Shown here piece by piece: positions 56,462 to 64,000 of a stretch of DNA of 64,000 nucleotides. This DNA is from Amycolatopsis thermoflava N1165 (lineage in GTDB: Bacteria > Actinomycetota > Actinomycetes > Mycobacteriales > Pseudonocardiaceae): positions 7,085,909 to 7,149,908 of the forward strand of contig NZ_KI421511.1 in the NCBI RefSeq assembly GCF_000473265.1, written 5' to 3'. The translations under genes were made by a program, and so were the position numbers. The notes under the pieces are model-generated. The model had not been told where the DNA came from, made no database searches, and saw nothing but the letters and a program-made list of their open reading frames with translations. How positions within the stretch are numbered: position 1 is the stretch's first letter; every line of letters begins with the position of its first letter.

Positions 56462-57394
56462 ATGAGAGCGGTGTGGTTGAGGGAGTTCGGCGGGCCCGAT
56501 GTGCTTGTCGCCGGTGAGGCGCCGGATCCGGTGCCCGGCCCCGGGCAGGTGCTGGTCGGTGTGACGTTCGCCAACACGACGTTCGTGGAGACGCAGTTCC
56601 GGGCCGGGTTGCCGGGGCCGTTCCGCGCGGAGCCGCCGGTGATCCCGGGCAACGGGGTCGGCGGGGTGGTGCTGGCCGGGCCCTCGGAGCTGGTGGGCGC
56701 GCCGGTGGTGACGAGCCTGAACGGGTCGGGCGGATACGCCGAGCGGGTCGTGGTGGATGCGGCGGCGCCGTTCCGCGTGCCGGACGGCCTGGCGCTGGAC
56801 GACGCGGTGGCGTTGCTGGCCGACGGCCGGACCGCGACGGCGCTGATCCGCGCGGCCGGTGTGTCGGCGGGGGAGCGGGTGCTGGTGGAGGCCGCCGCGG
56901 GTGGCGTGGGGAGCCTGCTGGTGCAGCTGGCGCGCAACGCGGGCGCGACGGTGATCGCGGCAGCGGGCGGCTCGCGGAAGACGACGGTGGCCCGCGACCT
57001 CGGGGCGGACGTGGTGGTCGACTACACGCAGCCGGACTGGGCCGCGCAGGTCGGCCCGGTGGACGTGGTGTTCGACGGCGTGGGCGGCGCGATCGGGGTC
57101 GCCGCGTTCGGGCTGGTGCAGCGCGGCGGGCGGCACTTCAGCTACGGCCTGGCGAGCGGCGCGTGGACGGAGGTGTCCGAAGAGGAGGCCGCCGCGCGGG
57201 GCGTGGTGTTGCACCGGGGCCCGCTGGGCAGCCCGGCTGATTTGCGCGCCGCGACGGAGTGGATCCTGGCCGAGGCCGCGGCCGGCCGGGTGAAACCGCT
57301 TGTGGGACAACGCTTCCCACTGGACCGGGCCGCCGACGCGCACCGGGCGATCGAAAACCGCGCGACGATCGGCAAGACGCTGCTGGAGGTGTGA
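56462..57394 (+). CDS. Zinc-less quinone oxidoreductase (MDR family)
   Basis: 310-aa NADPH-dependent oxidoreductase of the medium-chain QOR group. Start MRAVWLREFGGPDVLV; the promoter position supports this ATG over one 9 bases earlier. GroES-like domain (about 1-120, PVIPGNGVGGVV), Rossmann domain with VLVEAAAGGVGSLLVQLARN and VDVVFDGVGG. Zinc-ligand cysteines are absent. Likely detoxifies quinones or enals, which fits a redox-type MerR promoter. Its stop is 3 bases from the MOSC stop. Confidence 0.88.
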   Translation: MRAVWLREFGGPDVLVAGEAPDPVPGPGQVLVGVTFANTTFVETQFRAGLPGPFRAEPPVIPGNGVGGVVLAGPSELVGAPVVTSLNGSGGYAERVVVDAAAPFRVPDGLALDDAVALLADGRTATALIRAAGVSAGERVLVEAAAGGVGSLLVQLARNAGATVIAAAGGSRKTTVARDLGADVVVDYTQPDWAAQVGPVDVVFDGVGGAIGVAAFGLVQRGGRHFSYGLASGAWTEVSEEEAAARGVVLHRGPLGSPADLRAATEWILAEAAAGRVKPLVGQRFPLDRAADAHRAIENRATIGKTLLEV

Positions 57395-57397
57395 CCC

Positions 57398-58123
57398 TCA
57401 CGCGGGACGGGCGACGGCGGTGTCCCCGACCGCCATCACCCCGGCGCGCGTCACGCGCATGATCACGCCGAACTTGTTGGCGTGCCGGTCGATCAGGTGG
57501 GTCTGCAACTCCGGCCACCGCTCCCGGCCGGACGGCTCCCAGCTGGGCACCGCGCAGCGGATGCACGGTCCGGCGTGCTCGCCGGTCACCTCCAGCGACA
57601 CCTCACCGATGTCGAGCGTCGTCCCGGTGGTCCAGTCCTCCTCGGCGAAGGCGGGGGCGTCGGTGGCCAGGTGGATGTTCGGGCGGAAGCGGTGGAGTTC
57701 GACGGGCCTGCCGAGCTCCACCGCGAGCGCCACCAGCGACGCCTCGAACGTGACGAGCACGGTGGGGCCGCGGTCCTGCTGCCCGTCCGCCGCACGCAGC
57801 TCCAAGGGCATGCCGAACGACCTGGCGAGCGCGTCCACCAGGCCGGGCTCGTCCCACGACCAGGACCGGCCGTCCGGCGCGTGCAGCATCGGCGGCTTCG
57901 GCGGGTCGATGACTTCGGCGCCGTACTCCGCGCCCCAGGTGAGCATCGGCGGGTTCTGGCGCACCGTCAGCACCTTCCCGCGGCGCTTCTCCCGCCCGTC
58001 GACCAGCGCGTGCGCCCGGTCGCCCGCCATGCCCCGCCCGTCGAAGCGCGCGGCGCGGACCTCCTCGCCCCGCAACGACTTCACCGGCCAGCGGTGCAGC
58101 CCGGCAACCGTCCCCTCGAACAC
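57398..58123 (-). CDS. MOSC domain protein
   Basis: 241-aa protein with N-terminal MOSC beta-barrel (GLHRWPVKSLRGEEVRAARFDGRGMAGDR) and C-terminal MOSC domain containing EHAGPCIRCAVPSWEPSG, whose Cys residues mark the sulphur-carrier or molybdenum-cofactor site. Likely a molybdenum cofactor-dependent reductase of the YcbX/mARC-like group. GTG start after GTAGGAGGG. Ten bases downstream of the PucR gene on the same strand. Confidence 0.85.
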   Translation of the reverse strand: MFEGTVAGLHRWPVKSLRGEEVRAARFDGRGMAGDRAHALVDGREKRRGKVLTVRQNPPMLTWGAEYGAEVIDPPKPPMLHAPDGRSWSWDEPGLVDALARSFGMPLELRAADGQQDRGPTVLVTFEASLVALAVELGRPVELHRFRPNIHLATDAPAFAEEDWTTGTTLDIGEVSLEVTGEHAGPCIRCAVPSWEPSGRERWPELQTHLIDRHANKFGVIMRVTRAGVMAVGDTAVARPA

Positions 58124-58133
58124 TGAAACCCTC

Positions 58134-59651
58134 CTACGACCAGCGCACGGCGACGAGCTGGACCAGCAATGCTAACCGGACGTCCGGGTCGTCCAGGTCG
58201 AGCGGGACGAGTTCGAGCACGCGCCGCATGCGGTACCGGAACGTGTTGGGGTGGATCCGCAGCGCCTGCGCCGCCGAGCGCGGGTCCCCGGGGTGGCGCA
58301 ACCACTCGTACAGCGTGTCGACGTAACCCGTGCCGTTGATCCGGTCGTACTCGCGGAGCTGTTCGAGCGGCCCGAGTCCGGCGACGCCCGCCGCGGCCGC
58401 CGCGGTCGCCGTGCGGTGCAGCGCGAGCGCCGTCCACAGACCGTCGAAACTGCCGGACGGTCCCTCGATCACCCCGGCGCGCAGCAGGCTCAGCGTCTCC
58501 TCCGCCTCGGCGCGTGACCGCGGCAGCTCGCCGGTCTTCACCGCGCTGCCCGCCGCCACCCGTGGCGCACCGCGGGACGGGTCGGCCAGCGACGGCCAGT
58601 CCGCGCCGTCCGGCACGACCGTGTAGAGCAGCCCGCCGAGTTCCGTCGCGATCGGACGGCGCCCGATGCCCATCGACATCCGTTCCATCAAGGCGAGTCG
58701 CAGGCCTTCGTCGTCGCCGGGGGTGTCGACGACGACCACGCGGTGCGGTTCGTCGGTCAGCTCCAGTTCGGCGATCGCCGCGCGCGGGCCGGCTTTTCCC
58801 TCCAGCACGGCACGCAGCAGTTCGGCCGACGCACGCCGCTGGGCGTCGGCGTGGGCCCGGCGGCGGAGGAGGTGCAGCGCGACGACCGGCGCGGTGTCGG
58901 CGAACGCGGCGGCGCGCTCGTCGGACACCGGCCCGCGCACGACCGCCCACATCGAACCGAGCAGTTCGCCGCCCATCCGGATCGGCACGATGAGCCGCGG
59001 CAGCGTGCCGTCCCGTTGCGCGGGCACGAAAATCGTCTGCCTGCCGCGGGACAGTTCGCGGAACACACCACGGGAGCGGAACTTCGCGAGGACGTCGTCG
59101 GGGATGCGGCGGCCCATGATCGTCGACACGCGCGCCGGGTCGGTGATGTCCTGCCGCGCCGAGTAGGCCAGCACGCGGGAGTTGGTGTCCTCGATCGTCA
59201 CCGGAGCGTCGACGACCGCCGCCACCGCGTCCGCGAGCCGGAACAGGTCCGCCGAGGCCGGATCCCCCTCCAGCGACTCGGGTTCCTCCGCGGCGGCGTC
59301 CAGCACGGTGCGCAGCAACCACACCAGCTGGGCCCACGCGGTAGCCGCGCGGACCTCGATGAGCGCGATGCCGGCCGCCTTCGCCGCCCGACGGACCGGC
59401 GGCTTCCGCGCGACCGGGGGTTTGAGCAGCACCGCGGCGGCGCCGGCCGCGGCGCTGTGCCGGACGAGCTCGACCGCCGCGTCGGTGTCGCCGGTGGCGA
59501 CGCCGAGGACCAGGTCGCCCGCCGCGAGCTGGGCTGGCGCGCCCGGCTCGGCGATCACCACGTCCGCCACCGCGGGGCAGGGGTCGGGCAGCTGGACCGC
59601 GTGCAGCAACGTCGGCCCCACACGGTCGACCACACTGCGGACGGACACCAT
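58134..59651 (-). CDS. PucR family transcriptional regulator
   Basis: 505-aa regulator: N-terminal PucR domain (about 1-125, SVVDRVGPTLLHAVQLPD), GAF-like/GGDEF-like central part (about 150-400) and the C-terminal PucR helix-turn-helix LREYDRINGTGYVDTLYEWL ... RSAAQALRIHPNTFRYRMRR. Such proteins activate catabolic genes in response to metabolites. Probably co-transcribed with MOSC; the target may include the flavin monooxygenase upstream (inference). Confidence 0.88.
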   Translation of the reverse strand: MVSVRSVVDRVGPTLLHAVQLPDPCPAVADVVIAEPGAPAQLAAGDLVLGVATGDTDAAVELVRHSAAAGAAAVLLKPPVARKPPVRRAAKAAGIALIEVRAATAWAQLVWLLRTVLDAAAEEPESLEGDPASADLFRLADAVAAVVDAPVTIEDTNSRVLAYSARQDITDPARVSTIMGRRIPDDVLAKFRSRGVFRELSRGRQTIFVPAQRDGTLPRLIVPIRMGGELLGSMWAVVRGPVSDERAAAFADTAPVVALHLLRRRAHADAQRRASAELLRAVLEGKAGPRAAIAELELTDEPHRVVVVDTPGDDEGLRLALMERMSMGIGRRPIATELGGLLYTVVPDGADWPSLADPSRGAPRVAAGSAVKTGELPRSRAEAEETLSLLRAGVIEGPSGSFDGLWTALALHRTATAAAAAGVAGLGPLEQLREYDRINGTGYVDTLYEWLRHPGDPRSAAQALRIHPNTFRYRMRRVLELVPLDLDDPDVRLALLVQLVAVRWS

Positions 59652-59718
59652 TTCCGCAGGATACGGCTCGGCGGCGCGCGAGTGGCGGCGCGAGGTGCCC
59701 CCGCGCCGCCAGTCGCGG

Positions 59719-61269
59719 CTACCTGCTCAGCACCCTGGCCAGCACGTCCCACAAGGTAGCGGCCGGGTCGGCGGCGCTGCCGGGGCACCGCCACGCCACG
59801 ATCCCGTCCGGCCGCACCAGGCTGGCGCCGCCGTCGCCCAACCCGAACCGCGCGCGGAACACGCCGTCGGGGTCGTCGAAATCGGCGCCGCACTCCCGGT
59901 ACTCCAACGCGATGCCCGTCTCCGCGCGCACCTCCGCGACCGCGTCGCGCCAGCCGCCGGTGCCGAAGACGACCCAGCCGTGGCCGAGGAAGTCCCAGGT
60001 GGACCCGGTCGTGGTGGGCACGTGCGGCGCACGGAACCCGGGGCGGCCGGACGGCTCCACCGGGTTCTCCAGCAGGTCGTCGTCCTCGGCCAGCACCGCG
60101 CCCGACCGGTAGCGGAACCCCAGCGTGAGCGCGATCTGGTCGACCGGCGGGGCCACCCCGGTCAGGTCGAGGTCCGGCACCATCCGCTCCTTCGCGTTGT
60201 GCAGCGAAGTGCTGACCACCATCTCCGCGATCGGCTTGCGCTCGGCTTCGTAGCTGTCCAGCAGCCCTGGCCCGGCGTCGCCGCGGAGCACCGCCGCCAG
60301 CTTCCACGCGATGTCGTGGCCGTCCCCGACCGCGGTGTTCCCGCCCATGCCGCCGGTCGGCGGCGTGACCTTCGCGGCGTCGCCGACCAGGAACACCCGG
60401 CCCGCCGCGAACCGGTCGGCGACCCGCGCCGCCATCTCCCACGCGCCCGTCCACTGGATCTTCGGCTCCAGGTCCGGCAGATCGGTCGCGACCCGGATCA
60501 GGTGGACCAGTCGCTCCTCCGGGAAGTCGTCGGCCGTCTCACCCGGCCCGATGTCCACCGCGCACACGTACCGGCCGGGCACGTCGGTGTTGACCAGCGC
60601 GCCGGTGAACTCCGGGTGCTGCAGGTAGAACAGGTCGGTCACGCCGGGCAGCAGCCGGTCACCGAGATCGGCGTCGAACACCACCCCGATCGACTGTGCG
60701 ATTGCGCCGAGCCCGGAGGTCCCGATCCCGAGCGCCTCCCGGATCCGGCTCCGCCCGCCGTCCGCGGCCACCAGGTACGACGCACGCACGGTGGTCTCCG
60801 AGCCGGCCCGCGAGCGCAGCACCGCGGTCACCCCGTCGTCGTCCTGCGTGAACGACACCAGTTCCGTCGAGAACCGCACGTCCGCGCCCGCCTCGCGCGC
60901 CCGCTCCAGCAGGATCGGCTCGACCACGTCCTGCCCGGCCATGCCCCACGGCGCCGCGGTCGCCGCGCTCAGGTCGATCTCCCCGAGGTCTTCGACGATC
61001 CGGTGGAACACCGGCCCGCTCAGGCTCGCGGCGACGGTGATCCGCAGCCCCTGCGAGGCGCGCTCGCTGACGCCGAGCACCTTCCGGTCGATCCCGGCGA
61101 ACCGGTACAGCTCCATCGTCCGCGGCGTCTGCCCGGACGCCCGCGGGTGCAGCGACGTGCCCGGATGCCGTTCCACCGTCAGCACGTCCACGCCACCGAG
61201 CGCCAGGAACACGCTCGCGGACAGGCCACCCAGTCCGGCCCCCACGACCAGGACGTCGACTCGTTCCAT
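59719..61269 (-). CDS. FAD-dependent aromatic monooxygenase
   Basis: 516-aa class A flavoprotein hydroxylase (PheA/TfdB/polyketide-oxygenase type). FAD fold DVLVVGAGLGGLSASVFLA, the D-G motif VAADGGRSRIREALG, and the GD motif GRVFLVGDAAKVTPPTGGMGGN. The C-terminal thioredoxin-like part (about 400-516) lacks a CxxC. Resembles aklavinone- or rifampicin-type hydroxylases; substrate not determinable. The upstream region carries a MarR-type palindrome. Confidence 0.88.
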   Translation of the reverse strand: MERVDVLVVGAGLGGLSASVFLALGGVDVLTVERHPGTSLHPRASGQTPRTMELYRFAGIDRKVLGVSERASQGLRITVAASLSGPVFHRIVEDLGEIDLSAATAAPWGMAGQDVVEPILLERAREAGADVRFSTELVSFTQDDDGVTAVLRSRAGSETTVRASYLVAADGGRSRIREALGIGTSGLGAIAQSIGVVFDADLGDRLLPGVTDLFYLQHPEFTGALVNTDVPGRYVCAVDIGPGETADDFPEERLVHLIRVATDLPDLEPKIQWTGAWEMAARVADRFAAGRVFLVGDAAKVTPPTGGMGGNTAVGDGHDIAWKLAAVLRGDAGPGLLDSYEAERKPIAEMVVSTSLHNAKERMVPDLDLTGVAPPVDQIALTLGFRYRSGAVLAEDDDLLENPVEPSGRPGFRAPHVPTTTGSTWDFLGHGWVVFGTGGWRDAVAEVRAETGIALEYRECGADFDDPDGVFRARFGLGDGGASLVRPDGIVAWRCPGSAADPAATLWDVLARVLSR

Positions 61270-61279
61270 GATTCCTCCT

Positions 61280-61350
61280 CGCTGTGGAAATCCCGTTCGC
61301 CAAGTATTTTAGAACCTAAGAGATTAAGCAAGCGAGAAAAATCCACAGCG
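61280..61350. promoter_or_regulatory. AT-rich divergent control region with MarR-type palindrome
   Basis: Between the monooxygenase and metY. TTAG-AAC-CTAA (61309-61319) is a perfect MarR-like half-site pair in an unusually AT-rich stretch. 9-bp inverted repeats CGCTGTGGA (61280-61288) and TCCACAGCG (61342-61350) flank it. No MarR gene is in the window. Confidence 0.5.
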
Positions 61351-61439
61351 TGGGAACCGGTTGGGCGGATTGATCCGATCTGACTAGCTTCGGACACGGC
61401 GGCTTCCGCTGAACAGCCCACGCATCAAGGAGAACGACG

Positions 61440-62744
61440 ATGACCGAGTCGCAGGCCTGGTCCTTCGAGACCAAGCAGATCCACGCCGGCGCGAGCCCCG
61501 ACCCCGCCACGGGCGCCCGCGCGACCCCGATCTACCAGACGACGTCGTACGTCTTCCGCGACAGCCAGCACGGCGCCGACCTGTTCAGCCTCGCCGAGCC
61601 GGGCAACATCTACACCCGCATCATGAACCCGACCCAGGACGTGCTCGAGCAGCGCCTCGCCGCGCTCGAAGGCGGTGTGGCCGCACTGGCCTTCGCGTCC
61701 GGTTCCGCGGCCACCACGGCGGCGATCCTGAACGTCGCCAACGCCGGCGACCACATCGTGTCCGGCGCGAAGCTGTACGGCGGCACCTACAACCTCTTCC
61801 GCTACACGCTGCCGAAGCTGGGTGTCGAGGTGTCGTTCGTCGAGCAGCAGGACGACCCGGAGCAGTGGCGGGCCGCCGTCCGCCCGAACACCAAGGCGTT
61901 CTTCGGCGAGACGCTCGCCAACCCGGGCAGCGACGTCCTGGACATCCGGACGATCGCCGACCTGGCGCACGAGGTGGGCGTGCCGCTGATCGTGGACAAC
62001 ACCATCCCGACGCCGTACCTGCTGCGCCCGATCGAGCACGGTGCGGACGTCGTCGTCCACTCGGCCACGAAGTACCTCGGCGGCCACGGCACCACCGTCG
62101 CGGGCGTGCTGGTCGACGGCGGCACCTTCGACTTCGGCGCGCACGGCGACCGCTTCCCCGGCTTCACCGAGCCCGACCCCAGCTACCACGGCCTCAAGTA
62201 CTGGGAGGCCCTCGGCCCCGGCGCGTACGCGGCGAAGGCCCGCGTCCAGCTGCTGCGCGACACCGGCGCGGCGATCGCGCCGCTGAACAGCTTCCTGATC
62301 CTGCAGGGCATCGAGACGCTGTCGCTGCGCGTCGAGCGGCACGTCAGCAACGCGAAGGCGCTGGCCGAGTGGCTGGAGCAGCGCGACGAGGTCGAGCGCG
62401 TCTACTACGCGAGCCTGCCGTCGAGCCCGCACTACGACCTGGCGCAGAAGTACCTGCCGCAGGGCGCCGGTGCGGTGCTGTCGTTCGAGCTGCGTGGCGG
62501 CGTCGAGGCCGGGCGGAAGTTCGTCGACGGCACCGAGCTGCACAGCCAGCTGGTTAACATCGGTGACGTGCGCAGCCTCATCGTCCACCCCGCCAGCACC
62601 ACCCACAGCCAGCTCACCCCGGAGGAGCAGCTCGCCAGCGGCGTCACGCCGGGCCTGGTGCGGCTCGCCGTGGGGCTGGAGGGCCTGGAGGACCTCAAGG
62701 CCGACCTCGAGGCCGGGTTCCGGGCGGCGAAGGCGGCCCTGTGA
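61440..62744 (+). CDS. metY: O-acetylhomocysteine sulfhydrylase (MetY)
   Basis: PLP enzyme forming homocysteine from O-acetyl-L-homoserine and sulphide; 434 aa. ATG after AAGGAG. Typical opening FETKQIHAGASPDPATGAR, PLP-phosphate site ASGSAATTAAI, PLP Lys in VHSATKYLGGHGTT, and the C-terminal region VNIGDVRSLIVHPASTTH. Overlaps metX by 4 bases, forming the two-step methionine branch. I saw no SAM riboswitch in the short leader. Confidence 0.95.
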   Translation: MTESQAWSFETKQIHAGASPDPATGARATPIYQTTSYVFRDSQHGADLFSLAEPGNIYTRIMNPTQDVLEQRLAALEGGVAALAFASGSAATTAAILNVANAGDHIVSGAKLYGGTYNLFRYTLPKLGVEVSFVEQQDDPEQWRAAVRPNTKAFFGETLANPGSDVLDIRTIADLAHEVGVPLIVDNTIPTPYLLRPIEHGADVVVHSATKYLGGHGTTVAGVLVDGGTFDFGAHGDRFPGFTEPDPSYHGLKYWEALGPGAYAAKARVQLLRDTGAAIAPLNSFLILQGIETLSLRVERHVSNAKALAEWLEQRDEVERVYYASLPSSPHYDLAQKYLPQGAGAVLSFELRGGVEAGRKFVDGTELHSQLVNIGDVRSLIVHPASTTHSQLTPEEQLASGVTPGLVRLAVGLEGLEDLKADLEAGFRAAKAAL

Positions 62745-63880
62745 CGCAACCGTCCACTGTGGATCTGCCGCCTGCGACGGGTGCGTGGCGGGAGGGAGAT
62801 CCACCGGGACGGCGGCAGTGGGCCGCCGGCGGGCAGCTGCGGCTGGACGCCGGCGGCTCGCTGCCGGAGTACCGGATCGCGTACGAGACGTGGGGCACGC
62901 TGAACTCCGACGGCTCCAACGCGGTCCTGATCGAGCACGCCCTCACCGGCGACAGCCACGCCGCCGGTGAGGCCGGCCCGGGGCACCCCACCCCGGGCTG
63001 GTGGGACGGCCTGATCGGGCCCGGCCGCGCGCTGGACACCGACGAGCTGTTCGTCGTGGTGCCCAACGTGCTCGGCGGCTGCCAGGGGTCGACCGGGCCG
63101 TCGTCGCCGGACCCGGACGGCCGGACGTGGGGGAGCCGGTTCCCGCGGATCACGATCCGCGACCAGGTCCGGGCCGAGGCCGTGGTGGCCGACGAGCTGG
63201 GTGTCGAGCGGTGGGCCGCGGTGCTCGGCGGGTCGATGGGCGGCATGCGGGCGCTGGAGTGGGCGGCGACGTTCCCGTCCCGGGTCGCGGCGTTGCTGGT
63301 GCTCGCCGCGCCCGCCGCGTCCTCGGCCGACCAGATCGCGTGGGCCGCGCCGCAGCTGCACGCGATCACGTCGGACCCGGGCTGGCGCGGCGGCGACTAC
63401 CACGACTCGCCGCCGGGCGAGGGCCCGCACCGCGGGCTGGGCGTCGCGCGGCGGATCGCGCACGTGACCTACCGCAGCTCACTCGAACTCGACCAGCGGT
63501 TCGGCCGGTCGCCGCAGGGTGACGAGGACCCGTTCGACGACGGCCGGTACGCCGTGGAGTCCTACCTGGACCACCACGCGGCCAAGCTGGTGCGCCGCTT
63601 CGACGCGGCGTCCTACGTGTGGCTGACGCGGTCGATGAACACGCACGATGTGGGCCGCGACCGCGGTGGCGTCGGCGCCGCGCTGGCCGGGGTGACCGCG
63701 CGCAGCGTGATCGCGGGCGTCGATTCCGACCGCCTCTACCCGATGCGGCAGGCGCACGAGCTGGCGGCGGGGATCCCGGGCGCGGGCGAGGCCGCGGAGA
63801 TCACCTCGCCGTACGGGCACGACTCGTTCCTGATCGAGGTCGCGCAGGTGTCGGCGCTGGTGAAGGCGCTGCTGCACTGA
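62741..63880 (+). CDS. metX: Homoserine O-acetyltransferase
   Basis: Acetylates homoserine with acetyl-CoA, feeding MetY. 379 aa alpha/beta hydrolase fold, GTG start overlapping metY. Landmarks: LIEHALTGDSHAAG, NVLGGCQGSTGPSS, nucleophile Ser in VLGGSMGGMRAL, RFDAASYVWLTRSMNTHDVG, and the Asp/His pair in GVDSDRLYPM and SPYGHDSFLIE. Its 3' end overlaps about 80 bases of the reverse-strand AraC gene. Confidence 0.95.
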   Translation: MTQPSTVDLPPATGAWREGDPPGRRQWAAGGQLRLDAGGSLPEYRIAYETWGTLNSDGSNAVLIEHALTGDSHAAGEAGPGHPTPGWWDGLIGPGRALDTDELFVVVPNVLGGCQGSTGPSSPDPDGRTWGSRFPRITIRDQVRAEAVVADELGVERWAAVLGGSMGGMRALEWAATFPSRVAALLVLAAPAASSADQIAWAAPQLHAITSDPGWRGGDYHDSPPGEGPHRGLGVARRIAHVTYRSSLELDQRFGRSPQGDEDPFDDGRYAVESYLDHHAAKLVRRFDAASYVWLTRSMNTHDVGRDRGGVGAALAGVTARSVIAGVDSDRLYPMRQAHELAAGIPGAGEAAEITSPYGHDSFLIEVAQVSALVKALLH

Positions 63881-64000
63881 CTCCCGTCCGGTCCCGCCGG
63901 AACTCGCTCGGGTTGACGCCGCGGACCCGTTTGAACGCCGCGCTGAACCCGAACGGGTCGGCGTAGCCGACGGAGCGGGCGATCTCGCCGATGGTCGCGG
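63801..64000 (-). CDS. AraC family transcriptional regulator, C-terminal part (5' end outside window)
   Basis: The reverse strand from the window end reads T-I-G-E-I-A-R-S-V-G-Y-A-D-P-F-G-F-S-A-A, then FKRVRGVNPSEFRRD, the second helix-turn-helix of AraC/XylS proteins. The frame continues for about 25 low-complexity residues to a TGA at 63801-63803, inside metX. The tail may be real or the stop may be misplaced by an indel in this overlap. Confidence 0.75.
   Translation of the reverse strand, partial: ATIGEIARSVGYADPFGFSAAFKRVRGVNPSEFRRDRTGVSAAAPSPAPTPARPRSGTSRARTAR

Noticed and set aside
61351..61439. SAM riboswitch before metY
   Set aside because: The leader is under 90 bases, and I could not find the conserved core of the SAM-I, SAM-II or SAM-IV classes.

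Overview
This is a 64-kb chromosomal window from a high-GC actinobacterium. The best fit is a Pseudonocardiales member, probably Amycolatopsis or a near relative; this is inferred from protein similarity and gene order, and no database was searched. From about 1 to 25.5 kb the order follows the Mycobacterium tuberculosis stretch Rv3245c-Rv3218: mtrB, lpqB, comF, hpf, secA, an Rv3235-like gene, a wax ester synthase/DGAT, a DUF6912 gene, rsgA, an SRAP peptidase, sigR/sigH, rsrA/rshA, the 24-residue ribosomal protein bL37, pdtaS and whiB1. Most of the window is core genome. I saw no transposase, phage gene, tRNA, rRNA or CRISPR array.

Layout. 0-5 kb: MtrB sensor kinase and LpqB lipoprotein (envelope/cell-cycle signalling), with a 260-codon tandem-repeat ORF between them, then comF. 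5-10.7 kb: ribosome hibernation factor, SecA, small genes and an rRNA methylase. 10.8-14.3 kb: acyltransferase, DUF6912 gene and proline catabolism (pruA). 14.3-16.7 kb: three tandem lipoprotein paralogues, one truncated. 16.8-21.4 kb: rsgA, SRAP peptidase, hydrolase, YbaK-type deacylase, and the thiol-stress sigma/anti-sigma pair with its own SigR-type promoter. 21.4-25.5 kb: bL37, pdtaS, a long minisatellite, whiB1 with a CRP-type site, and a lipid kinase. 25.8-36.9 kb: housekeeping and catabolic genes, including cholesterol oxidase, malic enzyme, an orphan betaine-type ABC ATPase and a secreted subtilisin. 37.4-41.1 kb: kgd. 41.3-47.3 kb: a type VII secretion-linked polymorphic toxin locus (YbaB-like protein, EspC-like protein, 1107-residue toxin with a C-terminal PD-(D/E)XK-like nuclease, and two candidate immunity proteins). 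47.3-55 kb: FAD oxidase, a fused asymmetric ABC exporter and an ABC-2 exporter. 55-64 kb: alanine dehydrogenase, a quinone oxidoreductase with a MerR-type promoter, MOSC, PucR, a flavin monooxygenase, metY-metX and the end of an AraC regulator.

The most unusual content is non-coding. Convergent gene pairs here either overlap by a few bases or are separated by about 350-1000 bp of repeats and hairpins. Two of these gaps (36.9 and 49.0 kb) hold inverted copies of one roughly 500-bp multi-hairpin element. It begins in the last codons of the upstream gene, keeps the same sense as that gene, and shows a compensatory base-pair change between copies. Two other gaps hold tandem triplications of the 3' end of the adjacent reverse-strand gene (comF and the ybaK-type gene) with similar periods of about 156-162 bp. 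A fourth (pdtaS-whiB1) is a 23-nt minisatellite. This dispersed 3'-end repeat architecture is the main candidate for something undescribed.
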